From: Sporolactobacillus sp. THM7-4
GTDB taxonomy: Bacteria > Bacillota > Bacilli > Bacillales > Sporolactobacillaceae
Direction: 5' to 3'
NCBI RefSeq assembly: GCF_004153165.1
Contig: NZ_SEMD01000012.1
Coordinates: 1 to 64,000, forward strand
Length of the DNA stretch: 64,000 bases
The position numbers were made by a program, and so were the translations under genes. The notes under the pieces are model-generated. The model was not told the origin of the DNA and did not search any database. It saw nothing but the letters and a program-made list of their open reading frames with translations. How positions within the stretch are numbered: position 1 is the first letter of the stretch; every line of letters starts with the position of its first letter. Positions 54,811 to 62,566 of the stretch are shown here, in pieces.

Positions 54811-55935
54811 ATGAAAGACGCTTTAACCAGTGAAGAATGGTTTCAGGTCCTGATCACTTCAATTCGTCTGATTGAACAGGCGGGTGTCCCTTATACAGTT
54901 GAAGGAAACGCTGCTCTTGTTATTCAGGGCGTTCCAATCCGTGAACCTGAACGTCGGACAATACAGATTTCTGTGCAGTGGGATGCCATGGAACGCGTCC
55001 ATCAGTTGTTTCAAAATTATGGAGCGAGCGATCTGGACTCATCGCTCAGACAGGCTTCTTTTCACTTCAGCATCGATCACGTAACCTGCTGCGTCCTTTG
55101 CCGTTTCGGAACCGTCATTCGAACGGATCCCGATTGTCTGATGATCCGGTCAGGCGGCTACTCTCTTGCTGTCAAATCATTTGACTTTTATTTAAGAGAG
55201 CTTGAAACTGAAGATCTTGTTCGACTGGCGATCAAACAATTTCTTCATGACCTGCAGACTTCAGCAGCCGATCAAAATGGCAAAGCATGGAATAATGAAG
55301 CTTATCAGGCCTGGGTTCAGCGGTTTGGAACACCGGACCAGGCGGCCGAAAAAATCAGGCGCGATCCGGAAGGAAGGCTGGGAGAGCTGGCCGAATATCT
55401 CGGGGATATCAGGGGCAAAAAGATTATCAATCTGCTCGGTTCTCATGGGGAGAAGGCTCTTGCGATGACCCTTTTGGGAGCACAGGTGACGGTGGTCGAT
55501 ATTTCTGAAGAAAATGCTGAATATGCAAGAAAAACGGCGGCCGCGCTAAATGTTTCTCTTCATTACATTGTCTCGGATGTTCTTGCACTCCCCGACAAAG
55601 AAAGAACGGCCGATTATGATTTTGTCTTGATGGAACTGGGTGTTTTACATTATTTCGTTGATCTTGAACCGCTTGCTCAGCTTGTCTGTCAATTGCTGAA
55701 ATCGGGCGGGCGCCTTGTACTCAGAGAGTTTCACCCTGTCTCAACGAAACTCGTCACGACCAAAGGAAAAAAACAGATCGTTTTTGGCAATTACTTTGAC
55801 AAAACGTTAAAGACGCGTCAGGTCGCATTCAGTAAACATCTGTTACCGGATGACGCTGAGCCGCTTAAAGTCTACCTGAGAGAGTGGACGCTCGGGAAAT
55901 CGTTACCCGTTTTGCCCAATCAGGGCTTCGGGTAG
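54811..55935 (+). CDS. Nucleotidyltransferase-like/SAM methyltransferase fusion, probably frameshifted
   Basis: The readable frame gives 374 aa. Residues 1-165 resemble a minimal nucleotidyltransferase-fold domain (AGVPYTVEGNAALVIQG, SFDFYLRELETEDLVRLAIKQFL) without an obvious catalytic GS...D.D triad. Residues 170-374 are a class I SAM methyltransferase (KKIINLLGSHGEKALAM, VTVVDISEENAEYAR, FVLMELGVLHYF, LREFHPVSTKL). The frame ends GKSLPVLPNQGFG, but the -1 frame continues the family's usual C terminus (EIVTRFAQSGLRVERLDESP) to TGA at 56019-56021. A single missing G in GGG at 55894-55896 explains this. Restored length is about 403 aa. Function unknown. Confidence 0.7.
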   Translation: MKDALTSEEWFQVLITSIRLIEQAGVPYTVEGNAALVIQGVPIREPERRTIQISVQWDAMERVHQLFQNYGASDLDSSLRQASFHFSIDHVTCCVLCRFGTVIRTDPDCLMIRSGGYSLAVKSFDFYLRELETEDLVRLAIKQFLHDLQTSAADQNGKAWNNEAYQAWVQRFGTPDQAAEKIRRDPEGRLGELAEYLGDIRGKKIINLLGSHGEKALAMTLLGAQVTVVDISEENAEYARKTAAALNVSLHYIVSDVLALPDKERTADYDFVLMELGVLHYFVDLEPLAQLVCQLLKSGGRLVLREFHPVSTKLVTTKGKKQIVFGNYFDKTLKTRQVAFSKHLLPDDAEPLKVYLREWTLGKSLPVLPNQGFG

Positions 55936-56021
55936 AGCGTCTGGACGAATCTCCAAACATGAAAATCAGTGATATCGGCCTTCCCAAGCTATTTACATTA
56001 ATTTGTGTAAAGGACCCATGA
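55896..56021 (+). pseudogene. Out-of-frame C terminus of the upstream methyltransferase
   Basis: 41 codons in the -1 frame, from GAA 55896 to TGA 56019-56021, read EIVTRFAQSGLRVERLDESP and end GLPKLFTLICVKDP. Both blocks match the closing strand-helix region of this methyltransferase family. Either the gene is genuinely frameshifted, the read has a homopolymer error, or ribosomes slip at CTCGGGAAA. Confidence 0.75.
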
Positions 56022-56050
56022 TTTTTTGCCCTTAAAGTGTTAAAACCAAA

Positions 56051-56068
56051 CAATGTTCCAAATAAACA
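56051..56068 (+). other. Candidate Ter (replication terminus) B-site before rtp
   Basis: CAATGTTCCAAATAAACA matches the B. subtilis Ter B-site consensus as I recall it (CTATGTACYAAATNTTCA) at all but about four positions. AAACC to its left could be part of an A site. It lies 43 bp upstream of the rtp-like start, where B. subtilis Rtp binds TerI/TerII and represses its own gene. Confidence 0.45.
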
Positions 56069-56110
56069 ATAGTAAAAAATAAAAAAACAAACTAAGGGGG
56101 ATGGAAAGGT

Positions 56111-56470
56111 GTGAATCATTTCTTAACGAAACAGCGAGCCATACTCAAGGTTTATCTGATTTCTCTGATTGAAAGGAAGAAAATGTACGGACTGCAGTAT
56201 TTGAATGAGCTGAGAGAAACATTCAAGCCTTACGGTTACGTACCGAAACACTCGGAAATCTATAAAGCCCTCCATGAACTGACTTCGGAGGGAGTCGTTT
56301 ATCGGACAAGGAAGCTGCGCAGTGAAGACAAAGAGGGTTTTCAGGAAATTATATATTATCAGTTTACTGAAAAAGGCTATGAGAAGGGACAGCTTTATAA
56401 ACGGCAGGTAAAAACCGACCTGGAGCGCAGTCGGGACATTATTGAAAAAGTGCTGAAGGATAATTATTGA
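56111..56470 (+). CDS. rtp: Replication terminator protein homologue (Rtp)
   Basis: 119-aa winged-helix dimer-type protein that aligns along its full length with B. subtilis Rtp (122 aa). Shared blocks include FLTKQRAILKVYLIS, YGLQYLNELRETFK, PKHSEIYKALHEL, EIIYYQFTEKGYEKGQLYKR, and the C-terminal dimerisation helix LERSRDIIEKVLKDN. Rtp bound to Ter sites arrests forks in a polar way at the chromosome terminus. GTG 56111 has AAGGGGG ten bases upstream. A PadR-like regulator role is the alternative, but the C-terminal helix ending in DN is Rtp-like. parE/parC lie nearby, as they do at moderate distance in B. subtilis. Confidence 0.85.
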   Translation: MNHFLTKQRAILKVYLISLIERKKMYGLQYLNELRETFKPYGYVPKHSEIYKALHELTSEGVVYRTRKLRSEDKEGFQEIIYYQFTEKGYEKGQLYKRQVKTDLERSRDIIEKVLKDNY

Positions 56471-56520
56471 TGGGACACACCCGCTTCAGTAGCAAAGTGT
56501 ACCGTGTTTGATCAAACAAA

Positions 56521-56546
56521 AAAGAGCTGAATGGAGTCAGCTCTTT
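56521..56546. terminator. Bidirectional terminator between rtp and the sugar transporter
   Basis: Perfect 10-bp stem AAAGAGCTGA-ATGGAG-TCAGCTCTTT, with A-rich sequence on its left and ATCTCCTTTTT on its right, placed between converging genes. Confidence 0.85.
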
Positions 56547-56563
56547 ATCTCCTTTTTACATAT

Positions 56564-58039
56564 TTAAATATTTATCTGGTCATGATCTGTTTCTTTTACA
56601 TGAGTGATCGGTAAACGCCGCTTTTTATCCAGGTTGCGGAAGTACTGTTCCAGCTCTTCGAGGGTTCGCCCCTTTGTTTCCGGTAAGTATTTTTTCACGA
56701 ACATTATTGCTCCTAATCCAAAAATGAAAAAGATAAAGAACGTCGTAGAAAAACCAAAAGTATCGAGCAATACCGGAAACATCAAACCAATGAGAAAGTT
56801 CGTTACCCAGAGACAAAATACCGTTACACCCATTCCAAGACCTCTCAACTTCAGCGGAAATATTTCAGAAAGCATCAGCCATGTAACCGGTGAGAGCGCT
56901 CCCTGCTGAAAACCAAGAAATGTCACTGTCATGGCAAGCACGGCAAACGGCAGCACCGCAGTGCCTTGAAACACAAGTGAAAATAACCCAATGAGAAAGA
57001 GTGCCGAAGTTGTTCCAATCAGACCGGTTAAAAGCATTGGGCGACGACCGACCTTACCAAGAAGCAGGATACCGATAAAAACTGCCAAAACTGAAATGAT
57101 CCCGTTGGCAATGTTGCCAATCAGTGCAGCCTCAGTTTTAAAACCGGCATCCTGGAGAATTTGTGTTCCATAATACATAATTGAATTGACACCCGTGATT
57201 TGCTGCACAATCGCAATTCCTATCCCAAGAAATACAATACGACGTACCCAGGGCACACTCAGATCTTTAAAGGTCGCTTTCCTGATTTTTGATACTTCCT
57301 CGATCGATTTTTTAATTTCTTTAAGTTCCGCTTTGGCCCGGTTTTCTTTTCGCACCTGCCGCAGGACAAGCAAAGCTTTCGCCAGTTTTCCTTTAGTCGC
57401 ATACCAGCGGGGACTTTCCGGAACGACAATCATGCCGATCCACAGGATAAGAGCAGGAAGTGTTGCCACTGCCAGCATATAACGCCAAATATGACCGCTG
57501 CCACCCAACATGTTGGCAATAATAGCGTTAAAGATAAACGCCAGTAGCTGGCCTGTTACGATCATCAGCTCATTCTGGGAAACCATCTGCCCCCGGCGCT
57601 CAACAGGCGAAATTTCTGCCAGAAAGGTCGGAACAGTAACCGAAGCGCCTCCTACAGCAAGCCCGAGAAGAAGCCGGAAACCAACCATCACAACAGCATC
57701 AGGTGAAAGGGTACACCCAACTGTAGAAAAAAGAAACAATACTGCCAGATAAATTATGACTCTCCGTCGTCCTATTCGGTCAGCCAGCTGGCCGCCGAAC
57801 ACAGCGCCAAGTGCGGCGCCAAGAAGGAGTGAGCTTGCGACCAGACCTTCGGTGAGTGAGTTCAGATTAAGCTGATCAGCTCTCGACATATAAGGCAAAG
57901 CACCATTAATCACACCGGTATCATACCCGAAGAGAAGCCCGCCAAATGTTGAAATTAACGCGATGATCCTTAAAAATTTTTTCGGGTTGCCCCGTTTTCC
58001 AACGCAATGATCTTCTGTAATCTCAGAAAGAGTCTCCAT
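56564..58039 (-). CDS. MFS sugar transporter (sugar porter family)
   Basis: About 491 aa with 12 membrane helices. Sugar-porter signatures are GLLFGYDTGVINGALP, GGQLADRIGRRRVI, the PESPRWYATKGK motif after helix 6, GVNSIMYYGTQILQ in helix 7, and PETKGRTLEELE at the C terminus. These match the IolT/CsbC/YncC/AraE group (proton-sugar or inositol symport). The start is uncertain. A strong AAAGGAGGAGAAG lies about 25 bases before ATG 58039, with only ATA/ATT codons better spaced. It is alone on this strand, divergent from the MarR gene. Confidence 0.88.
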   Translation of the reverse strand: METLSEITEDHCVGKRGNPKKFLRIIALISTFGGLLFGYDTGVINGALPYMSRADQLNLNSLTEGLVASSLLLGAALGAVFGGQLADRIGRRRVIIYLAVLFLFSTVGCTLSPDAVVMVGFRLLLGLAVGGASVTVPTFLAEISPVERRGQMVSQNELMIVTGQLLAFIFNAIIANMLGGSGHIWRYMLAVATLPALILWIGMIVVPESPRWYATKGKLAKALLVLRQVRKENRAKAELKEIKKSIEEVSKIRKATFKDLSVPWVRRIVFLGIGIAIVQQITGVNSIMYYGTQILQDAGFKTEAALIGNIANGIISVLAVFIGILLLGKVGRRPMLLTGLIGTTSALFLIGLFSLVFQGTAVLPFAVLAMTVTFLGFQQGALSPVTWLMLSEIFPLKLRGLGMGVTVFCLWVTNFLIGLMFPVLLDTFGFSTTFFIFFIFGLGAIMFVKKYLPETKGRTLEELEQYFRNLDKKRRLPITHVKETDHDQINI

Positions 58040-58228
58040 GTGCTTTTTATCACTAATTATTCTTCTCCTCCTTTGAATATAGCCTGTTGCTTTTGCCTGC
58101 ACCCCGTTAGTAAAACTGGATACTTATTGACCTGGACGGAAAAATGAATGGTTAAATATGCGCAATAATTCAGACAACCGAGGACAAAAAAATAAAGAAT
58201 AAAGGGTTTTTATGATAAGGGAAAAACG

Positions 58229-58257
58229 TTGACTCATTGTCAGTTTATATTTAAACT
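58229..58257 (+). promoter_or_regulatory. Promoter of the marR-dioxygenase unit
   Basis: TTGACT (58229-58234), a 17-bp spacer and TAAACT (58252-58257). The -10 is also the right arm of the first dyad, so binding there would block transcription. Confidence 0.45.
58242..58257. promoter_or_regulatory. MarR operator 1
   Basis: AGTTTA-TATT-TAAACT, a 16-bp dyad identical in both arms to the one 52 bp downstream. Overlaps the promoter -10. Confidence 0.6.
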
Positions 58258-58293
58258 AACAATGAATAAAGACACAATACTTTTATAAATATA

Positions 58294-58309
58294 AGTTTAA
58301 TACTAAACT
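58294..58309. promoter_or_regulatory. MarR operator 2
   Basis: AGTTTA-ATAC-TAAACT, the same arms and spacing as operator 1, located 30 bp before the marR ATG. The 52-bp centre-to-centre spacing is about five helical turns, so two dimers would bind the same DNA face. The remaining part of the 299-bp divergent gap, toward the sugar transporter, shows no clear element. Confidence 0.6.
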
Positions 58310-58338
58310 GATGAAAAGTCAAAGAAGGTAAAAAAGCA

Positions 58339-58785
58339 ATGGAGTTATATTCGGTAAACAGTCTCTCTTCTAAAGACAAAAAAATGGGTCAGAATCTTTG
58401 GACCCAGCTCTCATATGCCTACCATAACCAGCTGCGATTATCCGGCCAATTCCTGAAACAATGGAACTTATCAATCACCCAGTATGAAGTAATTGCCCAA
58501 ATCGGGGCTAATCAGAGGCTGTCGCAGAAAGAACTCGCCGGGAGACTTTCTGTCACAAAGGGAAATATGACTCAACTGTTACACAAAATGGAAGAATCCG
58601 GTTATATAAAACGTGAAAAAGAGTGGAAGACGAAATATCTCTCACTGACTGAAAAGGGAGATCAATTATATAAGGATGTGGTTCCAAGACAAAAATCTTT
58701 TCAGTTTTCGTTATTCCAATCCCTGTCGAAAAAAGAGCGAAAACAGTTTTTAAAATTATTGAAGAAACTGAACGAAGGGGGATAA
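58339..58785 (+). CDS. MarR-family transcriptional regulator
   Basis: 148-aa winged-helix protein: LSITQYEVIAQIGANQRLSQKELAGRLSVTKGNMTQLLHKMEESGY spans the recognition helix and wing entry, then REKEWKTKYLSLTEKG. It is followed five bases later by a ring-cleaving dioxygenase, the arrangement of MhqR-type regulators that sense quinones and catechols. Two identical dyads upstream suggest autorepression. AGAAGG precedes the ATG. Direct equivalence with MhqR is not established because the dyad differs from the MhqR operator known to me. Confidence 0.87.
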   Translation: MELYSVNSLSSKDKKMGQNLWTQLSYAYHNQLRLSGQFLKQWNLSITQYEVIAQIGANQRLSQKELAGRLSVTKGNMTQLLHKMEESGYIKREKEWKTKYLSLTEKGDQLYKDVVPRQKSFQFSLFQSLSKKERKQFLKLLKKLNEGG

Positions 58786-58790
58786 TATAT

Positions 58791-59762
58791 ATGGTCATTA
58801 AGGGGATTCATCATGTTTCAATCATTTCAGGATCAGCCGAAGCGAGTGACCAGTTTTACTCAAAACAGTTGGGCATGAGACTGGTTAAAAAATCGGTTAA
58901 TCAGGACGACACTTCGTTATATCATCTCTTTTACGGCGATAATGACGGCAGCCCTGGAACTCAATTCACCGTGTTTGAAATTCCGATGTCCGAGATTCTG
59001 CAAAAAGGAAATAACAGCATTTCAGCACTTTCGCTTCGCGTCTCAAATGATGATGCGCTGCACTTCTGGCAGAGAAGGTTCGGCGAACTCGGTGTTTCCT
59101 GTGAAGAAATCAAAGAACGTGCGGGCCGGAAAACACTCGCTTTTCACGATCCGGAGGGGCAGAGACTGCTCCTTGTATCCGATGAGCACAATCACGGAGT
59201 ACCAGGCGGATCACCATGGGCGAACAGCCCGGTTCCTGAGGAAAATAGAATCATTGGGCTGGGTCCCGTCAAACTGACAGTTCCGGTTGCCGGCCCGACA
59301 GTCGATGTTCTGACAGATCTCCTGGGGTTTCGGCAGATTGGAGCCTATCCGTCATCCGTAAGTGGACAGCCGGAAATTCTCGTTTTTGAAACAGGTGAAG
59401 GAGGAACGGGCGCAGAAGTACATGTCGAGAAGAGGGATGATCTTCCGCCGGAACAGTTGGGGCGGGGAGGCGTGCATCATGTTGCTTTTCGGGCAGGAAG
59501 CGACTCAGAATTGAAGCAGTGGCTCGCAAAAATCCGGGAGACTCGGTTGCCAAATTCCGGTTTTATCGATCGCTATTATTTTCATTCGGTTTATTTCAGA
59601 GAACGGAATGGCATCCTGTTTGAACTGGCAACGGACGGCCCGGGTTTCACTATTGATGAAACGCAGGATCATCTGGGAGAAAAACTGTCTTTGCCGCCTT
59701 TTTTGGAACCGAAAAGGGCTGAACTGGAGAAAAGACTCAGACCGCTCGATCTTAATGACTAG
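58791..59762 (+). CDS. Ring-cleaving dioxygenase (VOC superfamily, MhqO-like)
   Basis: 323 aa with two vicinal-oxygen-chelate modules. Metal ligands are the His in GIHHVSIISG, the His in GRGGVHHVAFRAG and the Glu in NGILFELATDGPGF. Intermediate landmarks are QFYSKQLGMRLVKKSVNQDD and FHDPEGQRLLLVSDE. Homologues such as B. subtilis MhqA, MhqE and MhqO are induced by hydroquinones and act in quinone detoxification. Its start lies five bases after the marR stop. Confidence 0.9.
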   Translation: MVIKGIHHVSIISGSAEASDQFYSKQLGMRLVKKSVNQDDTSLYHLFYGDNDGSPGTQFTVFEIPMSEILQKGNNSISALSLRVSNDDALHFWQRRFGELGVSCEEIKERAGRKTLAFHDPEGQRLLLVSDEHNHGVPGGSPWANSPVPEENRIIGLGPVKLTVPVAGPTVDVLTDLLGFRQIGAYPSSVSGQPEILVFETGEGGTGAEVHVEKRDDLPPEQLGRGGVHHVAFRAGSDSELKQWLAKIRETRLPNSGFIDRYYFHSVYFRERNGILFELATDGPGFTIDETQDHLGEKLSLPPFLEPKRAELEKRLRPLDLND

Positions 59763-59786
59763 AATAATGAAGAAAAGAGGGGTTAT

Positions 59787-60281
59787 ATGCGGCAGAAATT
59801 AGTCGAAACCATTCGTGCAGCTTGCCGGCTGATTGATTCGGAGAATGGAAAACAGGGAATGGATCAGCTGCGGGACTTATGGAGCCAAAATCCTGACCAG
59901 GGAGAAGTATTTCTGGAAGTCGCTCTGGAGCTCGATAAACGGTCGATGGAAGATGAAGCCATACCGTTATATGTGAAAGCTTTAGAACTGGACTTGCCGG
60001 ATGAAAAAGAGTGGATCGCTTTAGCCTGCCTCGCTTCGTCATACCGAAATATCGGCGATTATGTAAACGCGCTGAAAACGATCAATCATGCACGGAAAAA
60101 ATATCACAGCCATCCCGTCATTGAATGCTTTTATTCTTTAATTCTTCTTGACTCCAAAAAATGTACCGAAGCTGTGCGAACGTTAGGAATGACCTTGCTA
60201 AGGGAAGCCGATCCAAATGTATTTAATGGATTCAGGGAAGCTCTCGAATCTAAGTTTTCGGAGTTAGGCGCTGATCATTGA
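59787..60281 (+). CDS. TPR-repeat protein
   Basis: 164-aa helical protein with tetratricopeptide-like units: GEVFLEVALELDKRSMEDEA, IPLYVKALELDLPDEKEW, LACLASSYRNIGDYVNALKT, then LEYREADPNVF-like C-terminal helices (LREADPNVFNGFREALES). No signal peptide or enzymatic motif. It follows the dioxygenase by 24 bp and may share its transcript. Partner unknown. Confidence 0.72.
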   Translation: MRQKLVETIRAACRLIDSENGKQGMDQLRDLWSQNPDQGEVFLEVALELDKRSMEDEAIPLYVKALELDLPDEKEWIALACLASSYRNIGDYVNALKTINHARKKYHSHPVIECFYSLILLDSKKCTEAVRTLGMTLLREADPNVFNGFREALESKFSELGADH

Positions 60282-60418
60282 GCGCCAGTCACCAGCTGTA
60301 AAAATGCAGGGATGACCTGATTAATTAATAGACGTGCAGCACATGTTAAATGGAAAAAATAGAGGATTTCCGCCAGGTCCGGTCAGGTTCCGATCTTGAG
60401 CAGAAATCCAGATTTCCT

Positions 60419-60670
60419 TTACTTAATCCCCAATGTAGTCTTCATCTTTTTATATTCCTCTTCGGATATCTCGCCCCTTGCAAACCGTTCCTTTAAAATC
60501 TGCAGACTCTTATCATGTTCTGTACTCTTTGTTTTCACGGGGTCTGCGATTTTCCTGATGATTACTGCGACCAGCCATATTACGGCGACAATAACAGCGA
60601 GTTTTACCAGGAGAACGAGTAAAAGAACGATTGCACCGAATCCAATCATGGCCTGTTCCCAACCCATCAT
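60419..60670 (-). CDS. SHOCT-domain membrane protein
   Basis: 83 aa. One long hydrophobic segment (VLLLVLLVKLAVIVAVIWLV) is followed by a C-terminal SHOCT domain (LQILKERFARGEISEEEYKK MKTTL, broken here for length), a short oligomerisation motif found in many small membrane proteins. GGGGTGAAA precedes the start. The gap to the TPR gene (60282-60418) shows no clear signal. Confidence 0.82.
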   Translation of the reverse strand: MMGWEQAMIGFGAIVLLLVLLVKLAVIVAVIWLVAVIIRKIADPVKTKSTEHDKSLQILKERFARGEISEEEYKKMKTTLGIK

Positions 60671-60997
60671 GTTTTTTCACCCCGTCTTGTTTAGAATGAT
60701 CCTTCACTGATCGTTTAATTCCTATAAAAAAAGGATTCCTGTCTGCTCCCCACGCACAATCTGTTTACATAAATATTTTACCTTAATCTGATCGAAGGGT
60801 GAAGTACTGTCCGGGTCCTGAATCGATTTCTGTATTCGAAAACTGCGTACATGTCATAGATTATACGTATATTATATGTAAAAAATATATGTGATTAATA
60901 CGTATATAATACTTTTATTTTATGCATAGATAAGGTATATTTATATGTATAAATCAAATAGATCACGTTGCACGATCGTATTGAGAGGAGCTTTTAC
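60671..60997. promoter_or_regulatory. AT-rich control region with repeated TATACGTATAT elements
   Basis: About 330 bp without a gene. The part nearest the EXLDI gene is extremely AT-rich and holds two identical ATACGTATAT decamers (60863-60872 and 60898-60907, 35 bp apart) plus related TATATGTA words at several places up to 60950. TATAAT at 60905-60910 overlaps the second decamer. These look like reiterated operator half-sites over the promoter of the downstream gene. Confidence 0.5.
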
Positions 60998-61534
60998 ATG
61001 CCAAACAAGACCATTTATGTTCCAGATGCGGATTTGCCTGTTTTTGATCAGGCTCAGGACGTTTCCGGAAAAAATCTGTCGGCAACGATTGTCCAGGCCT
61101 TGCGTTTTTTTATAAAAATTGGTGAAGGAAAAGGCTTTGATCAGGTGGAGCTTACGGTAGGTGAGAACGGAATTTTTAAACGAAAAAGGTTTATCGGCAG
61201 AGAACTGGCTTCAGCAAGTGTTTATGATGACAGTATTTCCCTATCGAAGGATTATATCGTATACGAAACAGCTCACGGCCGCTTCGCCGTGCTCGTATCT
61301 GAACAGAAAGTCCTCCCTCTTGAACAGTCGATTGAACGTGAACTGGAAAAAAGAATCATCGAAAGGCTGGGGGGGAAAAAACAGGGGAGTCTGCTGTTTT
61401 CGGAAGATCAGGATCTTCCTTTGACTCGAAGACTCGAGGTTTACGAGTCGGTTGACGCGCTGAATGGGCATATACCAGGCGATTTATTTCGCGCGATACA
61501 TGAGATCAGAGATGGCGAATTTTTAGATATTTAG
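60998..61534 (+). CDS. EXLDI-family protein
   Basis: 178 aa. The protein ends in GEFLDI, the C-terminal signature that names the EXLDI family. The N terminus (NKTIYVPDADLPVFDQAQDVSGKNLSATIVQALRFFIK) resembles a ribbon-helix-helix-like DNA-binding or dimerisation segment. The middle (FIGRELASASVYDDS, HGRFAVLVSEQK) is beta-rich. Function of the family is unknown to me. ATG 60998 follows AGAGGAG; an upstream in-frame start is less likely. The repeated AT-rich upstream elements suggest autoregulation. Confidence 0.8.
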   Translation: MPNKTIYVPDADLPVFDQAQDVSGKNLSATIVQALRFFIKIGEGKGFDQVELTVGENGIFKRKRFIGRELASASVYDDSISLSKDYIVYETAHGRFAVLVSEQKVLPLEQSIERELEKRIIERLGGKKQGSLLFSEDQDLPLTRRLEVYESVDALNGHIPGDLFRAIHEIRDGEFLDI

Positions 61535-61591
61535 TTGAGACTGATTTAAAATACAGGCTTGTCCCTTAAGTCATAAGGAGATCCAGTTTGG

Positions 61592-62548
61592 ATGATAAGA
61601 ATACTCGCAAAAATGATCAGCGGAAATATAACGGATAATCTGCCTTTAGATCGATTAAAAACCGAAAAAGTTGAATGGGCATGGGTTGATTTCAGCGAAC
61701 CAGATGATTCTGAGATTGAGTCTTTTCAGCAATATTTTCGCTTTATGCACAACACGAATAAGGATACGCATCGTTATGCAAGGCGTCCGCAGCTCAAATT
61801 TTACAATGATCATTACTTTTTATCGGTTCAGGCAATCAGTCCCGATACGCTGAAAGCTCATGAGCTTCAACTCTTTATGGATGATCACAATTTTGTTTCT
61901 TTTCATATGAGCAATCTAAAAGCGATTAACGATGTCTGGCATGAATGCCGTTTAGATAAGACGCTCAGTGAAGAAAAGTCGCCAATGGAAGTGATGCATC
62001 GTCTGCTTGTCAGGCTGGTGGATCAATATTTCATGGCAGCCAATATGCTTGAAGACAAAATCGATTCACTGGATAGAAATTCGAAAAGGGAATCAATCCA
62101 TAAGCTGAATAACAGAGTGTTTCAGATCCGCAGCGAGCTACTTGGCTTCAGGCGTATGGTCACGCCCCTGCAGGATATTATTCAACGGATTATTGGTACG
62201 AAAGTGATTCCGACAAGCGAAAACGATAATATTTATTTCCGGAACATTTATGAAAATCTCGACCGTCTGACGCATATGATTGAATCTGATCTGGATATTA
62301 CTTCAGATATTCGCGATAGTTATCTTTCCATTACCACTTATCGGACCAACAGCATCATGCAGACGCTGACTGTGATCACCACTATTTTTATGCCCCTCAG
62401 TTTCATCGCAGGGGTTTACGGGATGAATTTCAAATACATGCCTGAGCTGAACTGGCGTGCCGGCTATTTCGTTGTTCTCGGGCTGATGGCTGTAGTTGCA
62501 TTCTGTATGTATGTCTGGTTCCGTAAAAAAGGCTGGTTCGAAAAATAA
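61592..62548 (+). CDS. corA: CorA-family magnesium/divalent cation transporter
   Basis: 318 aa. A large cytoplasmic N-terminal domain and long helix precede two C-terminal membrane helices. The pore signature YGMNF closes the first helix (FMPLSFIAGVYGMNF), followed by the loop KYMPELNW and the second helix. A basic tail (RKKGWFEK) ends it. B. subtilis YfjQ is the closest well-known relative by length and ending. The start ATG is about 10 bases after AAGGAGAT. Confidence 0.93.
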   Translation: MIRILAKMISGNITDNLPLDRLKTEKVEWAWVDFSEPDDSEIESFQQYFRFMHNTNKDTHRYARRPQLKFYNDHYFLSVQAISPDTLKAHELQLFMDDHNFVSFHMSNLKAINDVWHECRLDKTLSEEKSPMEVMHRLLVRLVDQYFMAANMLEDKIDSLDRNSKRESIHKLNNRVFQIRSELLGFRRMVTPLQDIIQRIIGTKVIPTSENDNIYFRNIYENLDRLTHMIESDLDITSDIRDSYLSITTYRTNSIMQTLTVITTIFMPLSFIAGVYGMNFKYMPELNWRAGYFVVLGLMAVVAFCMYVWFRKKGWFEK

Positions 62549-62566
62549 CGAACCACTTTTTTACGG
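62521..62566. terminator. Large bidirectional terminator overlapping the corA 3' end
   Basis: Perfect outer arms CCGTAAAAAAG and CTTTTTTACGG enclose a second perfect stem TGGTTCG/CGAACCA around AAAAATAA. The left arm encodes the last residues of CorA (RKKGWFEK), so the coding sequence and terminator share bases. Confidence 0.85.

Noticed and set aside
55989-56006. Second Ter-like sequence (CTATTTACATTAATTTGT)
   Set aside because: Too many mismatches in the conserved right half, and it lies in the out-of-frame methyltransferase tail.
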